Shown: positions 51,898-61,367 of the stretch, in pieces
Numbering within the stretch: the stretch's first letter is position 1
How the letters are laid out: every line of letters starts with the position of its first letter
Origin: Stutzerimonas stutzeri
GTDB lineage: Bacteria; Pseudomonadota; Gammaproteobacteria; Pseudomonadales; Pseudomonadaceae
DNA length: 64,000 bases
Assembly (NCBI GenBank): GCA_002387205.1
Contig: DGLA01000002.1
Location: 186,001-250,000 of the forward strand
Direction of reading: 5' to 3'
Position numbers and translations under genes: made by a program
Notes under the pieces: generated by a model
The model's input: the letters and a program-made list of their open reading frames with translations, nothing else
What the model was told of the DNA's origin: nothing
Databases searched by the model: none

Positions 51898-52025
51898 TTG
51901 TCAGACCATGCGCGGCCGTCTCGTCGGGCCGCGCGGGTCGCATGCGCCATGGTCTGTGGACCAAGTATGTTGACGTATGCCAGGCGAGCAGAGCGCTCGC
52001 CGGAGACTACTCCCCCAGGACGGGC
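51898..52025 (-). promoter_or_regulatory. yybP-ykoY manganese riboswitch
   Basis: On the minus strand, 46-174 bases after the rsmC stop and ahead of the GDT1 gene: GGGGGAGTAG (52007-52016), the P2 hairpin GGCGAGC-GCTCT-GCTCGCC, the conserved ACGTCAACATACT, and a stem GCGCGGCC...GGCCGCGC. These are the landmarks of the yybP-ykoY class. Downstream, CATGACACG (51885-51893) can pair with CGTGTCATG (51847-51855), or GGGGCGGG (51865-51872) with CCCGCCCC (51827-51834), which adjoins the ribosome site AAGGA: an obvious switching pair. Confidence 0.82.
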
Positions 52026-52070
52026 GCGAGTTTGCCCAAGCCCGGCCTGTAGCGCAAGCGCGGCGCGCAC

Positions 52071-53069
52071 TCAGCGCCGACTGGCTCGATAGATCCGAAA
52101 GCCGTCTGCATGAATGAGCGTCTCGCAGCGACCCAGATGCGCTTCGATCAGAGGGGGGTATTTGAGGAATGCATTGGCCACCAGGCGCAGTTCGCCGCCG
52201 GGTTGCAGATGCTCAGCTGCGCGTTGCAGCAAGGTCTCGCTGGCCTGGTAGTGGGTATGCACACCCTGGTGGAAGGGCGGATTGCTGACGATCGCAGCGC
52301 AGTGCGCCGGTGCAGCGTCAATACCGTCACCGGCAATGACTTGCGCCTCCAGACCGTTCGCGGCGAGCGTCATGCGGCTGCTCTCGACGGCAAAGGCATC
52401 GACATCGAGCAGCACGATGTCGCTGTCCGGGTAACGTTTCTTCAATGTCGCGCCGATGATGCCGGCGCCACAGCCGAAGTCGAGCAGGCGGCCGCTGGGC
52501 AAGTTGTCCAGGTGATCCAGCAACAAGGCGGTGCCACGATCGAGGCGGCCATGGCTGAAGACGCCCGGCAGGCTCGTTACCTTCAGCGGGCCTTCAGCCA
52601 GGTCGAGAGTGAACTGCTGCGCGAGGGCGTGCAGTTCCGGGGCCTTCGGCGTGTTCTGCACTCGGACCTGCCAGAGCTGGCAATGCCGGGCACTGTCGAG
52701 TTTACGAGCTTCGCCGAACGCTGCGAGCTGTTTGGCGGCGCGCTCGACCCCTGCACGCTTTTCCCCAACCAGGTAAAGCAATCGCCCCTCAAGACTGGCG
52801 GCCAGGGTGCCGAGCAGGTAGTCGGTCAGTTCGCGAGATTTCGGCAGGAACAACACCGCGCTGTCGAAGGGTTGCGCGGGCGTCTCGATGCCGAATGCAC
52901 AGCGCCCGGCGAAGCGGGCTTGCAGGCGCTGGTGATCCCCAGCGTGCCAGGTCCAGCAGCTGGCGCCAGGCAGGTAACCGGGCAGGTCGTCGGCAGGCAG
53001 CCCTGCCAGCATCACCTCACCGCCGAAGAGTTCGGCGTGGCGCAGCAGCACTTCGCTTCGCGGGTCCAT
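52071..53069 (-). CDS. rsmC: 16S rRNA m2G1207 methyltransferase RsmC
   Basis: Methylates G1207 of 16S rRNA in the 30S subunit. 332 residues from ATG 53069 (MDPRSEVLLRHAELF), 6 bases after GGAGG, preferred over the ATG at 53084. The N-terminal domain is divergent, the C-terminal one has motif I LLDFGCGAGIIG and motif IV SNPPFHQG, typical of RsmC/RsmD type guanine N2-methylases. The Mn riboswitch begins about 45 bases after its stop. Confidence 0.93.
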   Translation of the reverse strand: MDPRSEVLLRHAELFGGEVMLAGLPADDLPGYLPGASCWTWHAGDHQRLQARFAGRCAFGIETPAQPFDSAVLFLPKSRELTDYLLGTLAASLEGRLLYLVGEKRAGVERAAKQLAAFGEARKLDSARHCQLWQVRVQNTPKAPELHALAQQFTLDLAEGPLKVTSLPGVFSHGRLDRGTALLLDHLDNLPSGRLLDFGCGAGIIGATLKKRYPDSDIVLLDVDAFAVESSRMTLAANGLEAQVIAGDGIDAAPAHCAAIVSNPPFHQGVHTHYQASETLLQRAAEHLQPGGELRLVANAFLKYPPLIEAHLGRCETLIHADGFRIYRASRR

Positions 53070-53131
53070 CAGTGCCTCCGACAAAAGCGGGCGAGCTTAG
53101 CAGTCTTGCCCGCACGAGCAGAAGCCTGGCG

Positions 53132-54094
53132 TCAGTTGACTTGGCTCATTGGCGCGCCGGCCATGAACGCGGCGGCATTCTCGCTCAGCTGGCCCACGAT
53201 GCGCTGACGGGCTTCACGGCTACCCCAGGCGCTGTGGGGCGTGACGATCAGGCGCGGAACATCGGCGGCCAGCAATGGGTTGTCGTTGCTTGGCGGTTCG
53301 CTGGTCAGCACATCGGTGGCAGCACCGCCCAGATGCCCGCTACGCAAGGTGTCCGCCAGGGCCTGTTCATCGATCAGGCCGCCACGGGCGGTGTTGAGGA
53401 TGAAAGCCGTGGGCTTCATCAGCTGCAGTTCGCGCGCTCCGATCAGGTTGCGTGTCTGCTCGGTGAGCGGGCAATGCAGCGTGAGGGCATCGACCCGAGG
53501 CAACAGCTCGTCGAGTTCCAGGCGGTCCGGGCGAGGCGGGCGGCCCGGCAGGTTGCCGGTGAGTACGTGCATGCCCAGCGCTTCGGCCAGCCTGCCCACT
53601 GCGCTGCCCAGCTCGCCGTGGCCGAGTACACCGAGGGTCTTGCCAGCCAGTTCGACAATCGGGAAATCCAGCAGGCAGAACTGTCCGCTCTCTTGCCAGC
53701 GACCGCGGGCCACGGCGCCCTGATAATCGGGCAGCCGGGTGGCCAGCGCCAGCAACAGCGTCAAGGTATGCTGTGCAACCGTGGCTGTGCCGTAGGCCTG
53801 GCAGTTGCAGACGACAATGCCCCGTCGTTTGGCAGCGGCGAGATCGATGTTGTTCACGCCAGTGGCTGCGACCAGGATCAGCTCCAGGTCAGGGCAGGCG
53901 TCGAGTGTCGCTTCGTTCAGCGCGACCTTATTGCTGATAGCGACCTGCGCGCCTTGCAGGCGCTCGATGATCTCGTCTTCACTGGTTTGGGCATGGCAGA
54001 TCAGTTCATCGAACGCGGACTGTAGCGGGGTCAGATCCAGATCACCCTGGTCGAGCGGAGAGAGGTCGAGGAATACTGCGCGGCGATTGCTCAT
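53132..54094 (-). CDS. D-2-hydroxyacid dehydrogenase
   Basis: A 320-residue NAD(P)-dependent enzyme of the hydroxypyruvate/glyoxylate reductase type. NAD loop GVLGHGELG, catalytic Arg in NTARGGLID, Glu after it, and the catalytic His in TPHSAWGS. The substrate-loop ATGVNN is present. Candidates are hydroxypyruvate or glyoxylate reduction. It is divergent from a LysE gene, 61 bases away, sharing a promoter region. Confidence 0.92.
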   Translation of the reverse strand: MSNRRAVFLDLSPLDQGDLDLTPLQSAFDELICHAQTSEDEIIERLQGAQVAISNKVALNEATLDACPDLELILVAATGVNNIDLAAAKRRGIVVCNCQAYGTATVAQHTLTLLLALATRLPDYQGAVARGRWQESGQFCLLDFPIVELAGKTLGVLGHGELGSAVGRLAEALGMHVLTGNLPGRPPRPDRLELDELLPRVDALTLHCPLTEQTRNLIGARELQLMKPTAFILNTARGGLIDEQALADTLRSGHLGGAATDVLTSEPPSNDNPLLAADVPRLIVTPHSAWGSREARQRIVGQLSENAAAFMAGAPMSQVN

Positions 54095-54155
54095 GGACTT
54101 TACTCGTATGAATCAACGGGCGGAGTAACCGCCCCGGAATTGGTGGAGTTGACTG

Positions 54156-54785
54156 ATGTACTGGATGGAATTTCTCACTGTGGCGCTGGTGCACCTGCTC
54201 GCCGTGGCCAGCCCCGGGCCGGATTTCGCGGTAGTGGTGCGTGAAAGTGTGGCCCGCGGGCAGCGAAGCGGCAGCTGGACTGCAGTCGGCGTCGGTGCCG
54301 GCATTCTGGTGCACGTCGGCTACTCGCTGCTGGGGATTGGCCTGATCGTCTCGCAGTCGATCATGCTGTTCAACCTCTTCAAATGGCTGGCCGCCGCTTA
54401 CCTGTTTTATCTGGGATACCAGGCACTGCGTGCAAAGCCGATGTCGGCCGAGAGCCTATCCTGTGCAGAGGCGGCTGTTCCCCTCTCAAGCAGGCGTTCG
54501 TTCGTCATGGGGTTCGTTACCAACGGCCTCAACCCAAAGGCGACGCTGTTCTTTCTGTCCCTATTCACAGTCGTTATTGACCCCCATACCCCACTCGCCG
54601 TTCAGGCTGGCTATGGGTTATACCTGGCGTTCGCTACCGGCTTGTGGTTTTGCCTGGTGGCCTGGCTGTTCAGCCGCGAGCGAGTTCGCGCGGGCTTCGC
54701 ACGTATGGGCCATTGGTTCGATCGCATGACCGGCGCGGTGCTGATAGGACTCGGCATACGTCTGGCGGCGAGCGAGGTGGCCTGA
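54156..54785 (+). CDS. LysE family amino-acid exporter
   Basis: 209 residues with six membrane segments. RhtB/LysE marks: LLAVASPGPDFAVVVRESVARGQRSG at the N-terminus, GYQALRAKP after segment 3 and the NPKATLFFLSLF segment. Family members export amino acids such as homoserine, threonine or lysine; specificity is not visible. Start at 54156, or the Met three codons on. Confidence 0.92.
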   Translation: MYWMEFLTVALVHLLAVASPGPDFAVVVRESVARGQRSGSWTAVGVGAGILVHVGYSLLGIGLIVSQSIMLFNLFKWLAAAYLFYLGYQALRAKPMSAESLSCAEAAVPLSSRRSFVMGFVTNGLNPKATLFFLSLFTVVIDPHTPLAVQAGYGLYLAFATGLWFCLVAWLFSRERVRAGFARMGHWFDRMTGAVLIGLGIRLAASEVA

Positions 54786-54899
54786 CGCCTGAACGTGCGC
54801 CTGGAGTCTGAATGCCGTATCGGGCGCAGCGGTCAATGGCCGTTCGCCGCCAGACGGTGCCTTGGAGAGCCTCTCATAACATCAATAACAGGAAGCCCT

Positions 54900-56582
54900 A
54901 TGCTACAGACCCGAGTGATCAAACCCGCCGAAAACGCCTACCAGTATCCTCTGCTGATCAAGCGCCTGCTGCTCTCCGGGCAGCGTTATGAACGTAGCCG
55001 CGAGATCGTCTACCGCGACCAGCTGCGCTTCGACTACCGGACGCTCAACCAGCGCATCGCCAGGCTCGCCAACGTTCTCACCGCAGCTGGTGTGAAGGCT
55101 GGCGACACGGTGGCGGTGATGGACTGGGACAGCCACCGTTATCTCGAATGCATGTTCGCCATTCCAATGATCGGCGCGGTGGTGCATACCATCAACGTGC
55201 GGCTCTCCCCCGAGCAGATTCTCTACACCATGAACCATGCTGAAGATCGCATGGTGTTGGTGAACAGCGAGTTTGCAGCGCTCTATCAGTCCATCGCGGG
55301 CCAGGTGACGACTGTCGAAAAGACACTGTTGATCACTGATGCCGAAGAAAAGGCTTGCGAACTGCCCAACTGTATCGGCGAGTATGAAAGCCTGCTGGCC
55401 GGCGCAGAGCCGCACTATGACTTCCCTGATTTCGACGAGGACTCTGTCGCTACCACTTTCTACACCACCGGTACCACTGGCGACCCCAAGGGCGTCTACT
55501 TCACTCATCGTCAGCTGGTCCTGCATACCCTGGCAGCGGCAGTTACCGTGGGATGTCGCGAAAATCCGACGTTGATGGGCGCCGATGATGTCTACATGCC
55601 GATCACGCCTATGTTTCACGTGCACGCCTGGGGCCTGCCTTACGTGGCGACAATGATGGGCCTCAAGCAGGTCTATCCCGGCCGCTATGACCCGGAGCTG
55701 CTGATCGAGCTGTGGCGGCGGGAGAAGGTAACCTTCTCCCATTGCGTTCCGACCATCGTGCAGATGTTGCTCAATGCCAAGGCCGCCAAAGGCACTGACT
55801 TCGACGGCTGGAAACTCACCATCGGTGGCAGCGCGCTGACGCGCGGCCTGTACGAATCGGCACGGGCCAGTGGCATGCAACTGGTGGCGGCGTACGGCAT
55901 GTCCGAGACCTGTCCGCTGATTTCCGGCGCCCATATCAACGATGAACTGCTGCAGGCCAGCGAGGACGAGCGGGTCGCCTACCGGCTCAAGGCCGGGGTC
56001 CCGGTTGTGCTGGTCGACGCGGCGATCCAGGCGCCTGATGGCAGCTTTCTGCCTGCCGATGGGTCGTCCCAGGGGGAGCTGGTACTGCGCGCGCCATGGC
56101 TGACCCAGGGTTATGTCGGCAGTGCAGAGAAAAGTGAGGAGCTGTGGGCTGGAGGCTGGCTGCATACCGGTGATGTCGCCACCCTCGACGCGATGGGCAA
56201 CATCGACATCCGCGACCGTATCAAGGATGTGATCAAGACCGGCGGTGAATGGATTTCCTCGCTGGCGCTGGAAGGTCTGATCAGTCGTCATGAGGCCGTG
56301 CGCGATGTTGCCGTGGTGGGTGTGCCGGATGAGCGCTGGGGCGAGCGACCGTTTGCCTTGCTGGTGCTGTGCGCAGGCAAGCAGTTGGCCGCTCGGGATT
56401 TGCAGGCCTTCCTGGAGCCGGCGGTGGAGCAGGGGCACATCAACCGATGGGCCATTCCGCAGCAGATCGCGGTGGTCGAAGACATTCCCAAGACCAGCGT
56501 CGGCAAGCTGGACAAGAAACGCATCCGCGTCGATATCGCGCGCTGGCTGGCCGAAGGCAGTAGTGCGATCTCATCGACCTAG
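54900..56582 (+). CDS. Fatty-acid-CoA ligase, AlkK-like
   Basis: A 560-residue ANL-superfamily acyl-CoA synthetase; ATG 54900 follows AGGAAG. A3 loop TTGTTGDPKGVYF, A5 YGMSETCPLISG, A7/A8 HTGDVATLDAMGNIDIRDRIKDVIKTGGEW and the C-terminal lysine in TSVGKLDKKRIR. Length and A8 text suit medium-chain AlkK-type ligases, but substrate length is an inference. Single gene, starting 115 bases after lysE-like. Confidence 0.93.
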   Translation: MLQTRVIKPAENAYQYPLLIKRLLLSGQRYERSREIVYRDQLRFDYRTLNQRIARLANVLTAAGVKAGDTVAVMDWDSHRYLECMFAIPMIGAVVHTINVRLSPEQILYTMNHAEDRMVLVNSEFAALYQSIAGQVTTVEKTLLITDAEEKACELPNCIGEYESLLAGAEPHYDFPDFDEDSVATTFYTTGTTGDPKGVYFTHRQLVLHTLAAAVTVGCRENPTLMGADDVYMPITPMFHVHAWGLPYVATMMGLKQVYPGRYDPELLIELWRREKVTFSHCVPTIVQMLLNAKAAKGTDFDGWKLTIGGSALTRGLYESARASGMQLVAAYGMSETCPLISGAHINDELLQASEDERVAYRLKAGVPVVLVDAAIQAPDGSFLPADGSSQGELVLRAPWLTQGYVGSAEKSEELWAGGWLHTGDVATLDAMGNIDIRDRIKDVIKTGGEWISSLALEGLISRHEAVRDVAVVGVPDERWGERPFALLVLCAGKQLAARDLQAFLEPAVEQGHINRWAIPQQIAVVEDIPKTSVGKLDKKRIRVDIARWLAEGSSAISST

Positions 56583-56747
56583 CGCAGTGGTCCGGCTGGA
56601 TGCCAGGGAAAATCGGTACGGGGATCAGTCCTGAGTTCGTCGGCGCGTTCCGGTTCTGACGCAGGCGGGGTGTTAACCTAGCGGCGCATTTCGACCCGTG
56701 CCGATTGTTGGTGTCGGGTTGACGTCCCGGAGATGAAGGAAGTAACC

Positions 56748-57407
56748 ATGAAAAAGCTCAGTACCCTGACTGCATTCACCGCCACTATCGTTCTGTTGGC
56801 CGGCTGTACCAACAACCCTTACACCGGCGAACGCGAAGCCGGTAAGGCTGGCATCTACGGCGGCATTGGTGCGGTCAGCGGCGCGGTGATAGGCGCGGCC
56901 ACCTCAAGCAAGAAGGACCGGGCCAAGGGTGCGCTGATCGGCGCTGCGGTGGGTGGTGCGGCCGGAGGCGGCTACGGCTATTACGTTGATACGCAGGAAG
57001 CCAAACTGCGCCAGACGTTGCAGGGCACCGGTGTTCAGGTGCAGCGCGACGGCAATAACCTGACCCTGATCATGCCGGGCAACATCACCTTTGCCAGCAA
57101 TTCTGCAGACATTTCCAGCAGCTTCTACCCAACCCTCAATTCGCTGGTGCAGGTCTTCAAGGAGTTCAACAAGAACGGCATCGACATCGTTGGTCATACC
57201 GACAGCACCGGTTCCCAGCAGCTCAACCAGGATCTGTCCAATCGCCGCGCCCGCAGTGTCGCGGCCTACCTTGAAGGCAACGGCGTGACGCCTTCCCGCA
57301 TATCCGCCTATGGGGCAGGCTCCAGCCAGCCAATTGCCAGCAACAGCACGGCTGCGGGAAAGGCCCAGAACCGTCGTGTGGAGATCAATCTGCGTCCCTT
57401 GCAGTAA
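56748..57407 (+). CDS. OmpA-family outer-membrane lipoprotein (YiaD-like)
   Basis: 219 residues from ATG 56748. Lipoprotein signal with lipobox VLLAGC (Cys20). A glycine-zipper block (GIGAVSGAVIGAATSS, ALIGAAVGGAAGGGYGY) follows, then an OmpA domain with NITFASNSADISSSFYPTL, VGHTDSTGS, NQDLSNRRARSVAAYL and QNRRVEINLRPL, which binds peptidoglycan. Similar to YiaD of E. coli. Confidence 0.93.
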   Translation: MKKLSTLTAFTATIVLLAGCTNNPYTGEREAGKAGIYGGIGAVSGAVIGAATSSKKDRAKGALIGAAVGGAAGGGYGYYVDTQEAKLRQTLQGTGVQVQRDGNNLTLIMPGNITFASNSADISSSFYPTLNSLVQVFKEFNKNGIDIVGHTDSTGSQQLNQDLSNRRARSVAAYLEGNGVTPSRISAYGAGSSQPIASNSTAAGKAQNRRVEINLRPLQ

Positions 57408-57452
57408 CCGTCAATGACGTATGGGCTGGCGATTTCGCTCTACGAACTCGCC

Positions 57453-57487
57453 GCGCCATATTGATGGCGCCAGTTTAATACCCTTTT
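57453..57487 (+). terminator. Probable terminator of the OmpA-like gene
   Basis: GCGCCAT-ATTG-ATGGCGC, then CAGTTTAATACCC and TTTTTT. The T tract is 13 bases from the stem, so it may be weak. Confidence 0.45.
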
Positions 57488-57568
57488 TTCCTGCCGATTG
57501 AACCTCTTCGCGATCCGTGACTCTGAAGCTCGTGACAGCAAGCCATGTAGTGGCACTGAGGAGGTCGA

Positions 57569-60500
57569 ATGGACGATCGTTCCGCTCTCCATTCCCGCAA
57601 GCCTTGGCTGCCATTGGTGGTGACCTTGGCCCTGATGGCCGGGCTCGGGGGATGGGTCGGCTGGCAATGGCATGTTCAGGAATTGCGGATTCGCGCAGAG
57701 CAGGCGCAGCGGTTCAATCTTGCCGTCAACGATATCGAGAACACGCTCCGTGAACGCATGCGCGCCTATGAAATGGTCATGCGTGGCCTGGCCGGGCTGT
57801 TTGTCGGCAGTGACACCGTCACCCTGGACGACTGGAACCGGGCGTCCGACCAGCTCCAGCTGCAGGATTTCTACCCAGGTATTCAGGCGCTTAGCCTGTC
57901 CCGCTATGCGCGTCAGGCTAACCTTCCCTCGGTCTTGAAGCGTATTAAGGAGGGTCGGCGCGATTTCCGCATGTACCCGCCCGGTACGCGTGATGAGTAC
58001 CTGATTGTCGATTTTATCCATCCGCTGGACTGGCGTAATCGGCGCGTGCTGGGCTTCGACATGTTCAGCGAGGAAACCCGCCGGGAAGCCATTGTCGCAG
58101 CGCGCAACATAGGGACGCCAATGTTGACCGGGCCTTTGCGCCTAAAGCAGGAAACCGAGCGCAATGTACAGGTCGGCATCCTTCTGTATTTGCCGCTGTA
58201 CCGCGTCGGCGCACCTATTACCACGCTCGAGGAGCGCCAGGCCGCGTTTGCAGGGACTCTGCATGGCGCGTTTCGTCTGACCGATCTCATGGATGGTGTG
58301 CTCGGTTCGCGCAGCAAACTTTTCCAGCTGCAGCTTTTCGATGCGGCCGCACCCGACGAACCCCTGTTGATGGGGCGCGCACCGGTAAGCAGCGATGCGG
58401 CTTTCCATCGTACCCGCAATCTCTACATGTACGGTCGCAGCTGGCAACTCGAAGTGGCCAGCACACCGGAATATGAAGCCATTCTGAGCAGCTCCGGCCG
58501 CGCTTTCAGCCTGGCGGCCGCATTGACCGCGGCGATGCTGTTCGCTTTGCTGATCGGCGGCTATCTGTATTTGCGCGAGCGAGCCCTGCGCAGCAGCCAG
58601 CTTCTCGGGGCTCAGCTGCAAGAGCGTGAGGCCCGTTTCCGTCAACTGGTGGAGCAGCTGCCGGTCGCAACTTTGCTGTGCAATGCGCAGGGTCGTATCG
58701 AGCTGGCGAATCAGAGCGCCGCGACCTTGCTCGGCAGCACCGCCGGGCTATTGGCCGGAGAGCGATTGAGCCGCTATGTACCGGGTGCGCTGGATGTCCG
58801 TGCCCAGGACCAGGCGCTTGACGACCATCAGCAGGAAAACCAGGCCTTGCGTGAAGACGGTACGGCTATTCCCGTTTCCCTGAGCCTGACCAGTTTCAAG
58901 CGTGACGATGGTCTTCATCACCTGATCAATCTGGTCGATCTGCAGCAGCGCAAACGTGACGAGGAACGTTTTCGCAACGTGGTGGAGGCTTCTCCCAATG
59001 CGTTTTTGCTGTTCGACCACGACGGCCGCATCGTCATGGTCAACCGGCAAACCGAGCTGCTGTTTGGTTACAGCCGGCAGGAGCTCGTGGGGCAGCCGGT
59101 CGAGTTGCTGATTCCCGAGTCGATGCGCAAGACCTACATGGAGGTTCGCCATCAGTTCATCCAGGCGCCTGAAGCCCGCCGTCTGGGTGATAACCGCGAG
59201 CTGTTCGGTCGTCATAGGGATGGTCGCCTGTTGCCTGTCGAGGTAGGGCTTTCGCCCTTGCGCAGCGGCGAAGAGCAACTGGTACAGGCCGTTGTGACTG
59301 ACATCGGCCATCGCAAGGCTGCTGAACGCCGGCTGCGTGACCAGGCCAACGAGTTGGTGATAGCCAACCGGTACAAATCCGAATTCCTCGCCAATATGTC
59401 CCACGAGTTGCGCACGCCACTGAACAGCATCCTGATCCTTAGCGACCAGCTGAGGCAGAACGCAGGCAGCAACCTCAGCGAAAAGCAGGTTCGTCACGCC
59501 GATATCATCCACCGGGCGGGACACGATCTGTTGCAGCTGATCAACGATGTACTCGATCTGGCCAAGATCGAGGCAGGACACATGCAGATAAAGGCGGAGC
59601 CGGTCAACCTCGCCGAGCTGCTGGCGGAACTGACGGTGAGTTTGCAACCCATGGCCGAGGAGAAACGGCTGGTGTTGAGCAGCCGTATCGATCCGGATGT
59701 CCCTGTGGCAGTCATCAGTGACCGCGCCCGGATCCAGCAGATTCTTCGCAATCTCGTTACCAATGCCTTGAAGTTCACCGAGCGCGGTTCGGTCGATATC
59801 CATATCGTGCGTCAGGAGAGCGGTCAGCCTGACGAGAACAGGCTTCTGATCCAGGTCACCGACACGGGCATCGGCATTGCCGAAGACCAACATGAGCGCA
59901 TCTTCCAGGCATTCCAGCAGATCGACGGCTCCATCAGCCGGCAATACGGCGGAACCGGCTTGGGTCTTGCCATAGCGAGGCAGCTGGCCGAGGTACTCGG
60001 TGGCGGCATTACGCTCCGGAGTACGCCGGGAGAGGGATCGTGCTTCACCATTGAGCTGCCTCTCAAGCCCGCAGCAACCACCGAGGTCAGAACGCTGCGG
60101 CCCGCCCAACAACGTGGTCAAGGCCGTAGCCTTCTGATTGTCGAAGACGACCCCGACTTTGCCTCGGTGGTTGCGGAGGTCGGCCAGTCACATGGGTTCA
60201 ACAGCGTCATTTGCGGCACCGGCCAGGAGGGTATCGACGCGCTGGAGCAAGAGCGTTTCGCGGCGCTGATCCTCGATATCCTGCTGCCGGACATCAGCGG
60301 CTGGCAGGTCTATCGCATGCTGCGGGCTGATTCGCGTCACCAGAGCATGCCGGTATACATCATCTCCTGTGTTCCGCAGCCGCACGGTTGGTCGGACGAT
60401 GGTGCCCGCTATCTGCTCAAGCCGGTGGCGCAGGGAGAGCTGGAGCGTCTGTTCCTGGAGCTGTCCGAGCCGCAGGTCAATCCGGTGCGTCTGCTACTGG

Positions 60501-61273
60501 TGGAAACGGATCCTGAACGGCGGTTGCAACTGCGCGAGCGATTCGAACGGCTCGGTTATCGGGTCAGCGCTTGTGCGCGTAGCGAAGAAGCGCGACTGGC
60601 CTATGCCGAGCATCCGTTCCGGGCGCTGGTTATCGATTTCGATCTGCCTGATGAAGACGGGCTGGATCTGCTGGATGCGCTGGATCGTCTGCGCCCGCTC
60701 AAGGATGTACGTGTTGTGCTGAACAGCCGGGAACCGCTCTCGGAGAAGAATGTGGAGCGGCTTCGGCGCTATTCGTCGGTTGTGTTGTCAAAAAAAGAAG
60801 GACTGGAGCATATGGAAGATGCATTGAAACCAGGGGCAGGCAAGCCTGCGGAACTGGACTCGAACGATTTGGGGCACCCATTGCTGGGGCGGCGAGTATT
60901 GCTGGCGGACCGTGATGTGCGGTCGATCTACGCCATCAGCGCCATGCTTGACGAGCAGGGGTTGCAGACGGTGCCCGCCACGAGCAGGGTCGAGGCGCTC
61001 GAGCGTTTCGACGAAGATGCCTTCGATCTGGCCCTGGTGGATCTGGCGCTGGTCGATAATGACGGCCCTGCACTGATCCGCCAGCTGAGAAACGACTATG
61101 GTTGTCAGGTACCTATCGTGGCCATGACGAAGGGTGCCGACCTGGCCTTGCGCGATGAGGGTATCGCCGCAGGCGCCGACGAGGTGCTCGTCAAGCCGAT
61201 CGACATGGCCGCGCTGGTCGAGTTGTTGCGCCGCTGGTTGGGGGATGCACAAGGCCCTCACAACGGCTCATGA
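57569..61273 (+). CDS. Hybrid sensor histidine kinase with three receiver domains
   Basis: 1234 residues, ATG behind TGAGGAGGTCGA. Order: membrane segment (about 13-33), CHASE sensor (50-240; LSRYARQANLPSV, FDMFSEETRREAI), membrane segment (about 315-336), PAS (350-465), PAS (470-590), HisKA with phospho-acceptor His612 in MSHELRTPLNS, HATPase (720-835; NLVTNALKF, GTGLGLAI), then three receivers with phospho-acceptor Asp903 (LDILLPDISG), Asp1023 (IDFDLPDEDG) and Asp1158 (VDLALVDNDG). The second lacks the usual Lys-Pro (it has VVLSKKEG). Signal unknown; the next gene is a c-di-GMP regulator, its likely output partner. Confidence 0.94.
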   Translation: MDDRSALHSRKPWLPLVVTLALMAGLGGWVGWQWHVQELRIRAEQAQRFNLAVNDIENTLRERMRAYEMVMRGLAGLFVGSDTVTLDDWNRASDQLQLQDFYPGIQALSLSRYARQANLPSVLKRIKEGRRDFRMYPPGTRDEYLIVDFIHPLDWRNRRVLGFDMFSEETRREAIVAARNIGTPMLTGPLRLKQETERNVQVGILLYLPLYRVGAPITTLEERQAAFAGTLHGAFRLTDLMDGVLGSRSKLFQLQLFDAAAPDEPLLMGRAPVSSDAAFHRTRNLYMYGRSWQLEVASTPEYEAILSSSGRAFSLAAALTAAMLFALLIGGYLYLRERALRSSQLLGAQLQEREARFRQLVEQLPVATLLCNAQGRIELANQSAATLLGSTAGLLAGERLSRYVPGALDVRAQDQALDDHQQENQALREDGTAIPVSLSLTSFKRDDGLHHLINLVDLQQRKRDEERFRNVVEASPNAFLLFDHDGRIVMVNRQTELLFGYSRQELVGQPVELLIPESMRKTYMEVRHQFIQAPEARRLGDNRELFGRHRDGRLLPVEVGLSPLRSGEEQLVQAVVTDIGHRKAAERRLRDQANELVIANRYKSEFLANMSHELRTPLNSILILSDQLRQNAGSNLSEKQVRHADIIHRAGHDLLQLINDVLDLAKIEAGHMQIKAEPVNLAELLAELTVSLQPMAEEKRLVLSSRIDPDVPVAVISDRARIQQILRNLVTNALKFTERGSVDIHIVRQESGQPDENRLLIQVTDTGIGIAEDQHERIFQAFQQIDGSISRQYGGTGLGLAIARQLAEVLGGGITLRSTPGEGSCFTIELPLKPAATTEVRTLRPAQQRGQGRSLLIVEDDPDFASVVAEVGQSHGFNSVICGTGQEGIDALEQERFAALILDILLPDISGWQVYRMLRADSRHQSMPVYIISCVPQPHGWSDDGARYLLKPVAQGELERLFLELSEPQVNPVRLLLVETDPERRLQLRERFERLGYRVSACARSEEARLAYAEHPFRALVIDFDLPDEDGLDLLDALDRLRPLKDVRVVLNSREPLSEKNVERLRRYSSVVLSKKEGLEHMEDALKPGAGKPAELDSNDLGHPLLGRRVLLADRDVRSIYAISAMLDEQGLQTVPATSRVEALERFDEDAFDLALVDLALVDNDGPALIRQLRNDYGCQVPIVAMTKGADLALRDEGIAAGADEVLVKPIDMAALVELLRRWLGDAQGPHNGS

Positions 61274-61367
61274 AGGAGAAACGCGTGACGCATCGTTCAT
61301 ACCGGGCTGACGTGGTCGGCACAACCGAAGTCAGAGTCAATAACTCACCGCGCCGGGGCACCTGGTG

